Positions 32,398 through 41,029 of a stretch of DNA of 64,000 bases are shown here, piece after piece; the stretch's first letter is position 1, and the number at the start of each line of letters is the position of its first letter. The position numbers and the translations under genes were made by a program. The stretch covers positions 1 to 64,000 of IMG/VR virus record IMGVR_UViG_3300033153_009650; one strand, written 5' to 3'. The stretch is from a virus. The notes under the pieces are model-generated. The model was given only the letters and a program-made list of their open reading frames with translations, did no database searches and had not been told where the DNA came from.

Positions 32398-32977
32398 CTA
32401 TTTCCCACCATTTTTCACCTCTTGGATTTTCCATCCAAATATAAACATGATTATTTTTAATTTTATTAACACGTCTATAGTCCACTGAATTTAACTTTTT
32501 ATTAGAACATCCCCATTTGTGATTTGCGAGATTATTGATATCTTTATAATCGTTATTTTTTTTTGGTTTTGGAAATCCTACAATAATTACTTTACCATAT
32601 AATTTCAATTTATCTAAACATTTGAGAGCATCTTTCTCTCTCAAATGTTCAAAAATTTGCTGACCTAAAATAATATCAAACTTCTGGTTAAAACAACGCT
32701 TCCTTAGAATATAATCTACAACATCTATTTTATAAATCTCATTATAAATCTCATTATTTAGTTGGTCAAATCTTTTGAAGCTTCCAAGATCAATACCAAC
32801 CAACTGTATGTTCCAACCATAGACCATTCTCATTAGACTACCATATAATCCTTTGCCACATCCAATATCTAAAAAAGAAAAAGCTTTATAATTTAAACCG
32901 ATCATATAGTCTATTAATCCAAATAATTCACTCACTTGTTTTATATTACTAACGCCGTGTCCAAAAGGTCTTCCCAT
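32381..32977 (-). CDS. SAM-dependent methyltransferase (198 aa)
   Basis: FLDIGCGKGLYG is a clear SAM-binding motif I, LVGIDLG motif II and ILGQQIFEHL the post-II acidic segment. Lacks known DNA-methylase DPPY. Second methyltransferase of the modification cluster. Confidence 0.7.
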   Translation of the reverse strand: MGRPFGHGVSNIKQVSELFGLIDYMIGLNYKAFSFLDIGCGKGLYGSLMRMVYGWNIQLVGIDLGSFKRFDQLNNEIYNEIYKIDVVDYILRKRCFNQKFDIILGQQIFEHLREKDALKCLDKLKLYGKVIIVGFPKPKKNNDYKDINNLANHKWGCSNKKLNSVDYRRVNKIKNNHVYIWMENPRGEKWWEIDAYLS

Positions 32978-32989
32978 GTGTTCTCCTTT

Positions 32990-33643
32990 TTAAGTGAGAT
33001 AGGCATCCACTTCTCTTATAATTGCTACATTCCTCTCTGGTAAGTATTGTCCTTTTTTAGCCGCTTGATAATAATTTAACATTAGTATTCGATCTACAAA
33101 TTCAATATCAACTCCATGACTTCGGAGGACAGTCCATTTTCTAAAACAAGAAGGACAAGCTCCACAATAATTACTTACTTCAGTTGATGAGTAACAAGAA
33201 ATGGTATCGAGTAATAATTCCGGCTTACCAACATTCTTTATAAACCACTTGACAACTTCCGCTTTCGACATTAGCCAGAACGGACTGAATACTAAAATAC
33301 CTGGGTTCATAATAGATAGTAGCCGACTAAATTCTTTAAAGATAAATTCATTTTTGTCTGATACGACATCATCTTTAACTCCAGCAATACAAATCTCTTG
33401 ATCATACTTCACTGCAAGCATTGCTAAATACAAGTTTCTAAAAGGGATGTACGCTTTTGAACCGACCTGTCTACTGTTAAGATTAAGTGTATTGTCGATA
33501 ATTGTATCAGGTATCAGTTTTTTAATTACCCGTAACTCTCTATGAGTATAGGGAGTTCCTAAATCGAAATAAACAGTTTGAGGTTTATTTAAATAATGAT
33601 AAGCAACAAAGGAGTCTATACCACCAGAAAACAGTAAAATCAT
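32990..33643 (-). CDS. queC: QueC, 7-cyano-7-deazaguanine synthase (217 aa)
   Basis: The PP-loop LFSGGIDSF activates the substrate carboxylate, and SCYSSTEVSNYCGACPSC has the QueC zinc Cys set. It converts CDG to preQ0 using ATP and ammonia. Slightly short for QueC but both motifs are complete. Good ribosome binding site (AAGGAGATAAA). Confidence 0.85.
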   Translation of the reverse strand: MILLFSGGIDSFVAYHYLNKPQTVYFDLGTPYTHRELRVIKKLIPDTIIDNTLNLNSRQVGSKAYIPFRNLYLAMLAVKYDQEICIAGVKDDVVSDKNEFIFKEFSRLLSIMNPGILVFSPFWLMSKAEVVKWFIKNVGKPELLLDTISCYSSTEVSNYCGACPSCFRKWTVLRSHGVDIEFVDRILMLNYYQAAKKGQYLPERNVAIIREVDAYLT

Positions 33644-33652
33644 TTTATCTCC

Positions 33653-33994
33653 TTATTTTTGTTTTTCATTACAAAATTTTTTGTATCCAACTACAGAAAA
33701 AATATTAATTCTATCTTGCATATGTTCTTTAGAATTTTTTCCTACTCGTTCCTCGGAATGCCAGTAATCACCGAAAACTTCTATAATAAGTTTTCTTCCA
33801 TTTACATTTACAAAGTCTGGACATTTGCCTCGAATGATAAGACTTCCATCTCCGGCATATTTCCACTCGTTTGGAAAGTTTTCTTTATATTGGGCTATGG
33901 AAATATTATGTTTGAATAATAGATGTTTGTTAGAAATTACTTTGTATTTTTTCTTACATAATTGACAAATTACATAATCTTTATTTTCTATCAC
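33653..33994 (-). CDS. zinc-finger plus Vsr/DUF559-like endonuclease, probably truncated (113 aa)
   Basis: N-terminal CQLCKKKYKVISNKHLLFKH is a MucR/Ros-like zinc motif often found on phage endonucleases. Then CPDFVN … KLIIEVFGDYWH is the PD-(D/E)XK core of very-short-patch/DUF559 nucleases. The protein stops soon after DRINIFSVVGYKKF, where relatives continue with another helix-strand. Likely a mobile or repair endonuclease, perhaps inactive at the end. Confidence 0.6.
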   Translation of the reverse strand: MIENKDYVICQLCKKKYKVISNKHLLFKHNISIAQYKENFPNEWKYAGDGSLIIRGKCPDFVNVNGRKLIIEVFGDYWHSEERVGKNSKEHMQDRINIFSVVGYKKFCNEKQK

Positions 33995-34997
33995 TTGAAT
34001 AATCTCCTATATGTACATAACTATCGAATGGTAGTTTCCCAGCCTTGATATAATGGGCATCAATATGTGTCCCCCATAAACAGCCAGGACAATTTTCCTT
34101 TACAATAGGTTTCCATATGTCTTGAAATTCTTGCCAGCGATTGTACAACTCAGTTACACAAATTTTTTTACCCGATCCAAGATCAGGTTGAAAGTCATCG
34201 CAAGGGTAAACAAAGCCATCACAATCTACAGTAACCCATGAAGGAAATTCCTTATAATTAGCACAATTCCATGAGTAGTCTGTTAGTAGATTAGGATTGT
34301 CCCTTAATAAGTCAATGAACAGCCTACTTGTATGACATAATTCTCCCTGTTCCTTTAATTCGTATAACTCATTTAAGAAGGAGATAAACTGAACTATGTC
34401 TTCATTACGGAAAAGTAGTTCTTGCATTTCTGGATAATTTTTGCATTTGCTTCCAGGCTGTCCCCTATCCTGATGTATAAGGTCAAAAAAACTCCAGATT
34501 TTTTTCTGACTCATTTTTTTCACTGAATCAATAAATAGTTTATAGTTATTTCTTGTCAATGTTGTAATAGCCGCAACATCCCGAACTCGCCCTAACTGGA
34601 GAAATTGAGTTAAGGCGGGAACGGCGAGATCGTTTTTGAGAGAACTTGATTTGTCTATTCCTTCAATATCAAAACTCATTGATAAAGATTTTGCCCCAGA
34701 CAAATAAAGTTGTTCTACCTTGTTCCAAAAATTAGGTACCATTCCTGAAGTTATAACAGTTGTATGAATTCCTAAAGATTCGGTATATCCTACAACTTCT
34801 GGTAATTTTTCAAAATCGTATAAAGGCTCAGCCCCATAGAATGCAATGAATCCACATCCTATTTTTTTCAAATTATCAATTCCTTTTAACCAACTTTCAC
34901 AAGATAGGGAATTACTTTTTCCAGTAACCATCCCACAATAACTACATCTAAGAGGACAGATTCTGGTCCATAAAATTTCAGCTTTTACTATTTCCAT
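33981..34997 (-). CDS. radical SAM protein with SPASM-like C-terminus
   Basis: ATG at 34997 shares its A with the FolE stop; a GTG 12 nt upstream is possible. CPLRCSYCGM is the CxxxCxxC that binds a [4Fe-4S] cluster, and GAEPLYDFE the GGE-like motif. C-terminal Cys (CANYK, VDCDGFVYPCDD, CPGCLWG) suggest extra clusters. Radical SAM enzymes of this type modify peptides or small molecules. Lying between FolE and QueC it may tailor a 7-deazaguanine, but its substrate is unknown. Confidence 0.7.
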   Translation of the reverse strand: MEIVKAEILWTRICPLRCSYCGMVTGKSNSLSCESWLKGIDNLKKIGCGFIAFYGAEPLYDFEKLPEVVGYTESLGIHTTVITSGMVPNFWNKVEQLYLSGAKSLSMSFDIEGIDKSSSLKNDLAVPALTQFLQLGRVRDVAAITTLTRNNYKLFIDSVKKMSQKKIWSFFDLIHQDRGQPGSKCKNYPEMQELLFRNEDIVQFISFLNELYELKEQGELCHTSRLFIDLLRDNPNLLTDYSWNCANYKEFPSWVTVDCDGFVYPCDDFQPDLGSGKKICVTELYNRWQEFQDIWKPIVKENCPGCLWGTHIDAHYIKAGKLPFDSYVHIGDYSSDRK

Positions 34998-35560
34998 TAT
35001 CTGGTCCACAATGACATTAATTCACTTCTGGCAGCGAAACCTTTGTTAGAATCCTCCAAAAATATTCCTTTCAAAGAGCTGTATCCCATAATAGAATTTT
35101 GTTTTTCAACTCCTCTACAAGCAATACAAAGGTGTTTTGCCTCGGTTAGACACGCTGCTCCAAGAGGATTTAAATATTTCATTAAAGTATTAGTAACTTG
35201 TTCACCAATTCTTTCCTGTATTTGAAGTCGATGAGAAAAAATATCTAAAAGACGGGCCATCTTAGATACTCCAATAACAGGTCCATTAGGAATGTAAGCA
35301 ATAAAAGCATTACCATAAAATGGAAGTATATGATGTTCGCACATACTATAAAATTCGATATCCTTCAAATAAATAAGTCCTCCGAATTGTTCCTCTTCAT
35401 CTTCAAAGGTCTTGATTACATCTTCTGGACTTTCACTATATCCTGAGAATAAATGTTTAAATGATTCAATAACTCTCTCAGGGGTTTCAATCAGTCCTTC
35501 TCTACTTGGATCGTCTCCTGTTAACTTTAGGAGTTCGGTTACTATTTGTTTTTCTTTCAT
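34997..35560 (-). CDS. folE: FolE, GTP cyclohydrolase I (187 aa)
   Basis: DPSREGLIETPERV, MCEHHILPF (zinc and catalytic His) and HLCIACRGVEK are diagnostic. It makes 7,8-dihydroneopterin triphosphate, the first step to preQ0. Good ribosome binding site (AAGGAGCCTTT). Confidence 0.92.
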   Translation of the reverse strand: MKEKQIVTELLKLTGDDPSREGLIETPERVIESFKHLFSGYSESPEDVIKTFEDEEEQFGGLIYLKDIEFYSMCEHHILPFYGNAFIAYIPNGPVIGVSKMARLLDIFSHRLQIQERIGEQVTNTLMKYLNPLGAACLTEAKHLCIACRGVEKQNSIMGYSSLKGIFLEDSNKGFAARSELMSLWTR

Positions 35561-35573
35561 AAAGGCTCCTTAA

Positions 35574-35632
35574 AACAAAAAGGTTCTGGTGGGAATATTC
35601 TCAAGTTCTTCTCTGAAGATTTTTCCCACCAG
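35574..35632 (-). terminator. hairpin terminator upstream of folE
   Basis: CTGGTGGGAA (35586-35595) pairs with TTCCCACCAG (35623-35632); on the minus strand the stem is followed by AACCTTTTTGTTTT. It probably ends or attenuates transcription from the 163-aa gene. Confidence 0.6.
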
Positions 35633-35663
35633 TCCTTATATCTTTAAATTTTTCCTTTCCTCT

Positions 35664-36155
35664 TTATGAGACCACTTTGAAAACGCCCTTGTTCTCTTTG
35701 ACTTCAAGTCCTTTATCCTTTTTGAGATGTTGGAGATGACCTTTAACCCTGCCTTCTTTTACTCCTAATTTCTCAGCGGCTTTCTCAATGGTAGTTCCTT
35801 TGAAAAAGAGTTCATCCAATGCGGCTGACTGAGAGCCAAGCTTATGGCCATATCTGCTTTTCTCTTTGACAGATTTTGCTTTCTTTTCTTTCGGAGGTTT
35901 TGATTCCGATGGTTTTGATTCTGGAGGTTTTGGCATTTCAAATCCCAGGACCTTTAAAGTAGCAATTGATTCTTTTGTCAACTTGTCACCAGGCTCCAGC
36001 ATTTTTGTGACCTTTTTGATCTCATTTATCAATTTATCTTTCGTGGTTTTCTGCGCTGTTGGTAAGGCTGGTTCAAGATCCATAAGGTTGTTCAGGTCCT
36101 TTGCCAATTCAATCAATTCCTTTACTGTGGGTTCATTATTTTTCTTTTTCGCCAT
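35664..36155 (-). CDS. basic protein with C-terminal helix-turn-helix (163 aa)
   Basis: Helical N-terminus, a Pro/Lys/Ser linker (PPESKPSESKPPKEKK) and a C-terminal winged-helix-like part (FFKGTTIEKAAEKLGVKEGR, then VKGHLQHL). Strong ribosome binding site (AAGGAGAAAAGAAA). Likely DNA-binding, maybe a regulator or nucleoid-type protein. Confidence 0.55.
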   Translation of the reverse strand: MAKKKNNEPTVKELIELAKDLNNLMDLEPALPTAQKTTKDKLINEIKKVTKMLEPGDKLTKESIATLKVLGFEMPKPPESKPSESKPPKEKKAKSVKEKSRYGHKLGSQSAALDELFFKGTTIEKAAEKLGVKEGRVKGHLQHLKKDKGLEVKENKGVFKVVS

Positions 36156-36201
36156 TTTCTTTTCTCCTTTCCTTTTTTTTGATTAAATGGTTAATGACTG
36201 T

Positions 36202-36639
36202 CTATCTCTCTTTCCTTATAAGATTCCCTCCTTTAAGAATACTATGGATTTCAGGATTCCCAGACAGGTTGTCTCCAAAACGGTTAGTAAATCCAAATCC
36301 ATGTAATGTCCCTAAACCTTCATTTATCAAGCACGATTCATATATCTTTCGTAGAAGATCTGGTTGATTTTTTGGAAAATATTTTTTTACAGAATTTACT
36401 TGTTTAAGGAATTTTGTTGTTTTTGTTTTTGCTGATCCTTTTACAGATTTGATTATTGGATGATAAAAATTAACAAGCATATCCATTATACTCAAGTATA
36501 AACTTTTCAAGGAAGGATAGGGCCAGTAGTTAAGATTTGGCATACTTAACAAAATATCCGACATTATCTCGTTAGGATTGGCGTCATAAGGATAAGATCT
36601 TTTCTTGCCATTGATAATTATTAAAATAGATTCTTTCAC
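36202..36639 (-). CDS. 145-aa hypothetical protein, GTG start
   Basis: GTG behind AGGAGGTGAAAGA, downstream of a conserved promoter. Basic helical protein with FGFTNRFGDNLSGNPEI near the end. No family recognised. Confidence 0.5.
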   Translation of the reverse strand: MKESILIIINGKKRSYPYDANPNEIMSDILLSMPNLNYWPYPSLKSLYLSIMDMLVNFYHPIIKSVKGSAKTKTTKFLKQVNSVKKYFPKNQPDLLRKIYESCLINEGLGTLHGFGFTNRFGDNLSGNPEIHSILKGGNLIRKER

Positions 36640-36654
36640 TCTTTCACCTCCTTT

Positions 36655-36699
36655 CTAAGTATTATATATTATTTTCAGATGTTTTTAATATTTTTTTTG
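36655..36699 (-). promoter_or_regulatory. conserved AT-rich promoter, copy 3
   Basis: AATATTAAAAACATC spacer, TATAAT and ACTTAGAAAGGAGGTG on the minus strand, just after the queE stop. Confidence 0.65.
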
Positions 36700-36701
36700 T
36701 T

Positions 36702-37355
36702 TTAAATCCCTCTTTTTTCAGAATCCCAAATGATTTTATGTAGTTGCACATTCACAGTCACGTCCCAAAACTTATCCTTTTTAATCATTGAGATTAAATC
36801 TGCCGGACTAAACTTTCCAAATACTGTGCTCAATGCCACATTAGCTTGACTCCCCAAATCTCTTAATCTGGAAACTGTTTCCTTTGCCAGATAGTATTCT
36901 TCTGGGCTTTGAAGAACCAACTTAATCCAATCACAAGAAGTCAAACGAGTAAAGTTTTTTGTAATCATCTTTTCCCAACACCATAACTTGTAATCAACAA
37001 TCCAACCAAAATTTTCGTCATATAAATCTTGGGGAAGCTCAATACTTCCATTTGTTTCTACTGTGACTTTATGCCCTTTATACAGAAGCTCTTTAATTAA
37101 AGGAATTAATTCTCTCACCTGCAATAAGGGCTCTCCTCCAGTAATCGTAATTTTTTTACAACCAATAGTCTTAACAAGATTAAAAATAGCGGCTTGTTCA
37201 TATATTTCCCCAGCATTTGCTTTCTGAGCATACTTGGTATCACAGTAAGGACATTTTAAATTGCATCCGGCAAAACGAATAAATGTTGACATTGTTCCTT
37301 GATGAAAAGTGCTAACTTCTCCGTCGATACTGGTAAAGATTTCGTTTATAATCAT
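36702..37355 (-). CDS. queE: QueE, 7-carboxy-7-deazaguanine synthase (217 aa)
   Basis: ATG chosen behind TTGGAAAGGAGAAAGAAA. GCNLKCPYCDTKYA is the radical SAM CxxxCxxC, TITGGEPLLQ the SAM-binding loop, and TFHQGTMSTFIRFAG the QueE-specific N-terminus. Converts CPH4 to CDG in preQ0 synthesis. Confidence 0.88.
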   Translation of the reverse strand: MIINEIFTSIDGEVSTFHQGTMSTFIRFAGCNLKCPYCDTKYAQKANAGEIYEQAAIFNLVKTIGCKKITITGGEPLLQVRELIPLIKELLYKGHKVTVETNGSIELPQDLYDENFGWIVDYKLWCWEKMITKNFTRLTSCDWIKLVLQSPEEYYLAKETVSRLRDLGSQANVALSTVFGKFSPADLISMIKKDKFWDVTVNVQLHKIIWDSEKRGI

Positions 37356-37430
37356 TTTCTTTCTCCTTTCCAAAATAACGTTTCATTATAAGTTTCCATG
37401 TTATTTTTCTGAATGGAATTGATCCTACAG

Positions 37431-37484
37431 CTATATCATAATATGAGCAGTATGCTTATCTCCGGCAGCTAAGTAAATTTTCAT
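37431..37484 (-). CDS. possible MKI-family micro-ORF (17 aa, perhaps frameshifted)
   Basis: ATG shares its A with the queD stop (TAATG). It reads MKIYLAAGDKHTAHIMI then stops; an adjacent frame stays open with GSIPFRKITWKLIMKR through the queE ribosome binding site. It has the MKIYxA opening of the other micro-ORFs. Confidence 0.3.
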   Translation of the reverse strand: MKIYLAAGDKHTAHIMI

Positions 37485-37891
37485 TAAGCCGTCACCTCTG
37501 CGTATGATGTTGGGGTTTCATAGAGACGAACAAAAGATATCTTTCCCTCTATCCTCATCTCCTCCCACCTATTCTGTAAACGACTCAGTATCCAAATAAC
37601 CATATTCTCCGCTGTTGGCATTTCCCAAGGGAAGTTAATCCCAAGTTGCCCGGGTTCTGATTTTAAATCATTGAGCAAAACATGATCAACATGATCAAGA
37701 ATCTCCTGTTTTACTATGATTTTTAAATGGGTAAAATCAATCACCATTCCCGAGTCATAGTCTATCTTTCCTTTAACTCCGACTAAAAGTCGGTATCCAT
37801 GGCCGTGAAGACTTTTACATTTTCCCTTATATCCCGGCAGACGATGAGCCGCATCAAAAGTAAATTCCTTAATCACTGTTACCTGATTCAT
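37484..37891 (-). CDS. queD: QueD, 6-carboxytetrahydropterin synthase (135 aa)
   Basis: Start chosen behind GAAAGGAGAGGAAAA. FDAAHRL and CKSLHGHGY give the zinc His set and the catalytic Cys, DHVDHVLLND and PTAENMV follow as in QueD. The presence of that Cys favours QueD over pyruvoyl-tetrahydropterin synthase. The frame continues 38 codons upstream to an ATG at 38005; that helical extension is probably a separate remnant. Confidence 0.87.
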   Translation of the reverse strand: MNQVTVIKEFTFDAAHRLPGYKGKCKSLHGHGYRLLVGVKGKIDYDSGMVIDFTHLKIIVKQEILDHVDHVLLNDLKSEPGQLGINFPWEMPTAENMVIWILSRLQNRWEEMRIEGKISFVRLYETPTSYAEVTA

Positions 37892-37997
37892 TTTTCCTCT
37901 CCTTTCGTTTATAGTTTTTAGCCATTTATATAATTCATCTCCGATAGCTTCTCTTAAGTTTTTTTCTTGATGTTTTGCTATATTTTTTATTCTTGAT

Positions 37998-38582
37998 CTA
38001 TACATCTCTCACTCTCTGGATTATGGCAATTTTGCCTTCTTCAAACTGAAATCCATTGCAGATTTCCTTAAGAATTATAGGAGTCTGTTTGTTTCTGCTA
38101 AATCCAATATTAACCCATCGACCGTTAAATGAAGTCAAGGCATTAATAATATATTTTGGATTAATCTTTATTTCAATCTTTTGTTTGATAGATTTATCTG
38201 TATCAATTTTTCCTTCCATTTTTCCTATGTCAAGATTTAAAACTTTTATTTTAAGACTACGTCCAAAAATAAGACTCATAGCGATATATCTTTTGTCTGT
38301 CAATATTTTGGCATATCTTGCCAGATGTAATAATTCAATTCGATTAATTCTTATTATATGATCAAAATCTTTCTGTAATATATTGCTAATATCTGGATAT
38401 TTCAGATTTTCACTGATGGGAGATAAAATTATAATATTCTCTTTCTTTTCTAAACTATATAACCCTTCCTCTCTCTGTTGACCAAAATAACCTATATGAA
38501 GACTATATCCATCACTGGCAAACAAATTTCCTTGTTTCACATATAAATAACCAAGAGATTTAAATATTACAGTTTCTTTCAT
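37998..38582 (-). CDS. second sliding-clamp-like protein (194 aa, N-terminus likely longer)
   Basis: LYVKQGNLFASDGYSLHIG resembles the beta-clamp SDG strand, and INPKYIINALTSFNG with QTPIILK the clamp C-terminal NPKYL…P motif. It has fewer domains than the clamp at 28843. The frame is open upstream of the ATG at 38582 with clamp-like sequence (RIDRKRNRSDFDTVTF) back to an A9 run at 38654-38662 next to an ATG that overlaps the helicase stop; one extra A would join them. Confidence 0.6.
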   Translation of the reverse strand: MKETVIFKSLGYLYVKQGNLFASDGYSLHIGYFGQQREEGLYSLEKKENIIILSPISENLKYPDISNILQKDFDHIIRINRIELLHLARYAKILTDKRYIAMSLIFGRSLKIKVLNLDIGKMEGKIDTDKSIKQKIEIKINPKYIINALTSFNGRWVNIGFSRNKQTPIILKEICNGFQFEEGKIAIIQRVRDV

Positions 38583-38661
38583 AACCTTGGCACAAAATGT
38601 AACTGTATCAAAGTCAGATCTATTCCTTTTCCTGTCAATTCTAATTTGTTTTATTTTTTTT

Positions 38662-40125
38662 TCATATTAAGCAACTATCCAAGTAAGGTTTTCCAATTTT
38701 GAGTTGTTGAAGAACTATGCACTGTTGAGAAACGCTGAAATCATCATCTCTTATTTTCATTGGAGAGATTCTCATAATCCCCAACTCTTTTTCTTCTGGA
38801 GTTTGATTTAAAGAAAAAGCAATATCTACTTCTGCCTTTTTTCTAATATCCTCAGCAAAGTCTCCCGATCTTACAACTTTTGAATCGTCTCTTCCTGTAT
38901 TACTCTGACTACCAGTTACAATTAAACAGTGCTTTTCCATAGCAAGAGCTTTATGCATTAATACCGTTTCGTATATCCTGTGACGGTATTCATTGGTCTT
39001 TGAATTCTCAGGAGCAAACTTGTCTGCATAATCAGTCACGATTATATCAGGAACCCATCCTTCATAGTATTCCCAATTATCAAGCATTCCTCTAAGTTTT
39101 GAAATATTCAGAGAGTTAGGAGGAGGGGTTATTAACTTAAATCTGTTGCCTCTTAAAAAAGTTTTCTTCAAAGCCTGCCCTTTATCAATTCCATCTTTAG
39201 CCGTTAGTTCTTCTTTTCTTTTCACAATATGATAAACAGCTGGTTTAAATTCTTCTGTTCCTCTACACTTGGTACAATATTTTCCTAAATCTGTTTTTCT
39301 ACATTTTTTATTTTGTCTTAATTCACAATCAAATACAGGAATTGAAATTTTGCCCGCCCATCTGGATTTAGGGAGTCCTGTCAAATTATGCTGAATTCTT
39401 CTTGTCATTTGTTTTTCCGACATTTCCAAACTAATGAACAAAACATTAAACCCTATGAACAATCCTCTCAATGCAATTTCTTGAAGCCACCATGTTTTTC
39501 CTCTTCCCATTGGACCAACGACCATTATTAACATATCCCTTTCAAAAGATCCAAACATCTTACCTAAATCGCCAGGCAGAGCAAACATCCTATCTCCTAC
39601 ATCTTTATCAAATGCTTTCTTAATTACCTTTGGGTCTGTGATAGGATCTATTCCGATTGTTTCCGATCTGGCTATTCTACTAAAATTGGCAATGAGAGTT
39701 TCTGCTTCTTCCACATTATCATTAACAAGATCGCTTGACAATTGCTGTCTTAGAATTTCTAAGGATGACTTTCTGAAATGAATTTCTGACTTATCGAGGA
39801 TATAATCTATATTGAATGTCTGACTACTTTCATATTCTCCTGAGATGCTGGCAAGGAAATCTCTTATCAAGGCAATCTGATCAGGATCATTTTCTCTTTT
39901 TTCATAGGTTAAAAATAGATCCTGAATTTGTTTCCCTGGGGCTTGCTTATATTGACCATAATATTTTTTGCACCATTCTGCAATAGTTTTGGCATAAGGC
40001 AAAAGAAGAAAATCAGGACGATAGATATCCAACACTTGCGTCAAAAAGTTAGTACTGATTATCATTCCTGTTATGATTTGCCGTTCTATACGACTATCGA
40101 TTATGGGTTTACGTCTGGTGATCAT
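38662..40125 (-). CDS. dnaB: DnaB-like replicative helicase (487 aa)
   Basis: The N-terminal helical domain is followed by a RecA-type helicase core: Walker A GPMGRGKTW, LFISLEMS, Walker B IIVTDYADKF and VTGSQSN. An insertion of Cys residues (FDCELRQ, CRKTDLGKYCTKC) forms an extra zinc site not typical of DnaB. A 16-residue piece (VDIAFSLNQTPEEK) is also present in the small gene at 57209. Unwinds DNA at the fork. Confidence 0.82.
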   Translation of the reverse strand: MITRRKPIIDSRIERQIITGMIISTNFLTQVLDIYRPDFLLLPYAKTIAEWCKKYYGQYKQAPGKQIQDLFLTYEKRENDPDQIALIRDFLASISGEYESSQTFNIDYILDKSEIHFRKSSLEILRQQLSSDLVNDNVEEAETLIANFSRIARSETIGIDPITDPKVIKKAFDKDVGDRMFALPGDLGKMFGSFERDMLIMVVGPMGRGKTWWLQEIALRGLFIGFNVLFISLEMSEKQMTRRIQHNLTGLPKSRWAGKISIPVFDCELRQNKKCRKTDLGKYCTKCRGTEEFKPAVYHIVKRKEELTAKDGIDKGQALKKTFLRGNRFKLITPPPNSLNISKLRGMLDNWEYYEGWVPDIIVTDYADKFAPENSKTNEYRHRIYETVLMHKALAMEKHCLIVTGSQSNTGRDDSKVVRSGDFAEDIRKKAEVDIAFSLNQTPEEKELGIMRISPMKIRDDDFSVSQQCIVLQQLKIGKPYLDSCLI

Positions 40126-40982
40126 GAATAGTAAAATTCCTCCTTAGGAGTTTTTCGGATTGTCCCTGTAGGTTCTTTTTTCTTTCTTAATACTTTTGGT
40201 TTATGTTTTTCAGGTTGGGATTGTAAATATGCAGACATGATGTTTTCAAATTTGGTTAAACCATTTTTAGATTTATGACGAAGAACAACAAGACTCCTTA
40301 AATTTGCTTTCCAAAAATTATTATTCAGAACCCATTTTATTACAGGAGTAATTTCTTTTTGGAAGTTGAATCCATCAATACGAACCAACTTGTCTAAAGT
40401 ATCAACAGAATTAGAAATGACAGAACCTTTTGGAGAGGATTTGTTTGTATCCCAAATACTATGCATATCCTTACCTCCTGTTATGGAGGCTCTTTCCTTT
40501 AGAAACCAGTTGGAAAGATTTTTGTAAAGTCTGTGATTTTTGATTTTGGGGTAAATATTTTTCTTATTACTATATATCTTATTACTATATATCTTATTAC
40601 TATACCCTTGGTTTTCTATTTCTGGATTATCTATTTCATGGAAATCTAAAACAAGCTTTTCAAGTTTATCTTCATTTATTATCGTCGGAGTTGAAAAACA
40701 AATATGGACCCAATTAGTTATTCTCTTTTTTTCATCCCTCATAGAAGTTCTGTATAAATAATGATTTTTAATTAATTCGTTAATGGAAGATCTTATGGCG
40801 GTTTCTCCGTCTGTAGAAGTAGATGTTAGACTACTAATCCATAATTTCCAATTGTCAGGTCGGGTCATTATGTAGGCATGAAGACCTTTTGCTTTAAAAG
40901 ATAAATTCTTGTCCAATAAGGAAGTTAGATTAATAGTTTTGTGGTATTCGTCTTGCTTGCCTGCTTTGACGATTATTAACAT
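40122..40982 (-). CDS. replication initiator / winged-helix protein (286 aa)
   Basis: Start chosen at ATG behind AAAAAGGC; a TTG at 41039 would extend it into the structured leader. LDKNLSFKAKGLHAYIMTRP then TDGETAIRSSINELIKNHYL is the helix_36-type winged helix of phage replisome organisers. A YSNKIYSNKIYSNK repeat (nt 40562-40605, 15-bp units) sits in the middle. Stop overlaps the helicase start. Confidence 0.6.
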   Translation of the reverse strand: MLIIVKAGKQDEYHKTINLTSLLDKNLSFKAKGLHAYIMTRPDNWKLWISSLTSTSTDGETAIRSSINELIKNHYLYRTSMRDEKKRITNWVHICFSTPTIINEDKLEKLVLDFHEIDNPEIENQGYSNKIYSNKIYSNKKNIYPKIKNHRLYKNLSNWFLKERASITGGKDMHSIWDTNKSSPKGSVISNSVDTLDKLVRIDGFNFQKEITPVIKWVLNNNFWKANLRSLVVLRHKSKNGLTKFENIMSAYLQSQPEKHKPKVLRKKKEPTGTIRKTPKEEFYYS

Positions 40983-41029
40983 GCCTTTTTGAGGATCGTT
41001 TCTTTTATATTCCAAAGACAACCTCCCAG

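Noticed and set aside
32990-33643. PP-loop protein as a Dnd or tRNA thiolation enzyme
   Set aside because: The C-terminal four-Cys set and the neighbouring FolE, QueD and QueE genes fit QueC.
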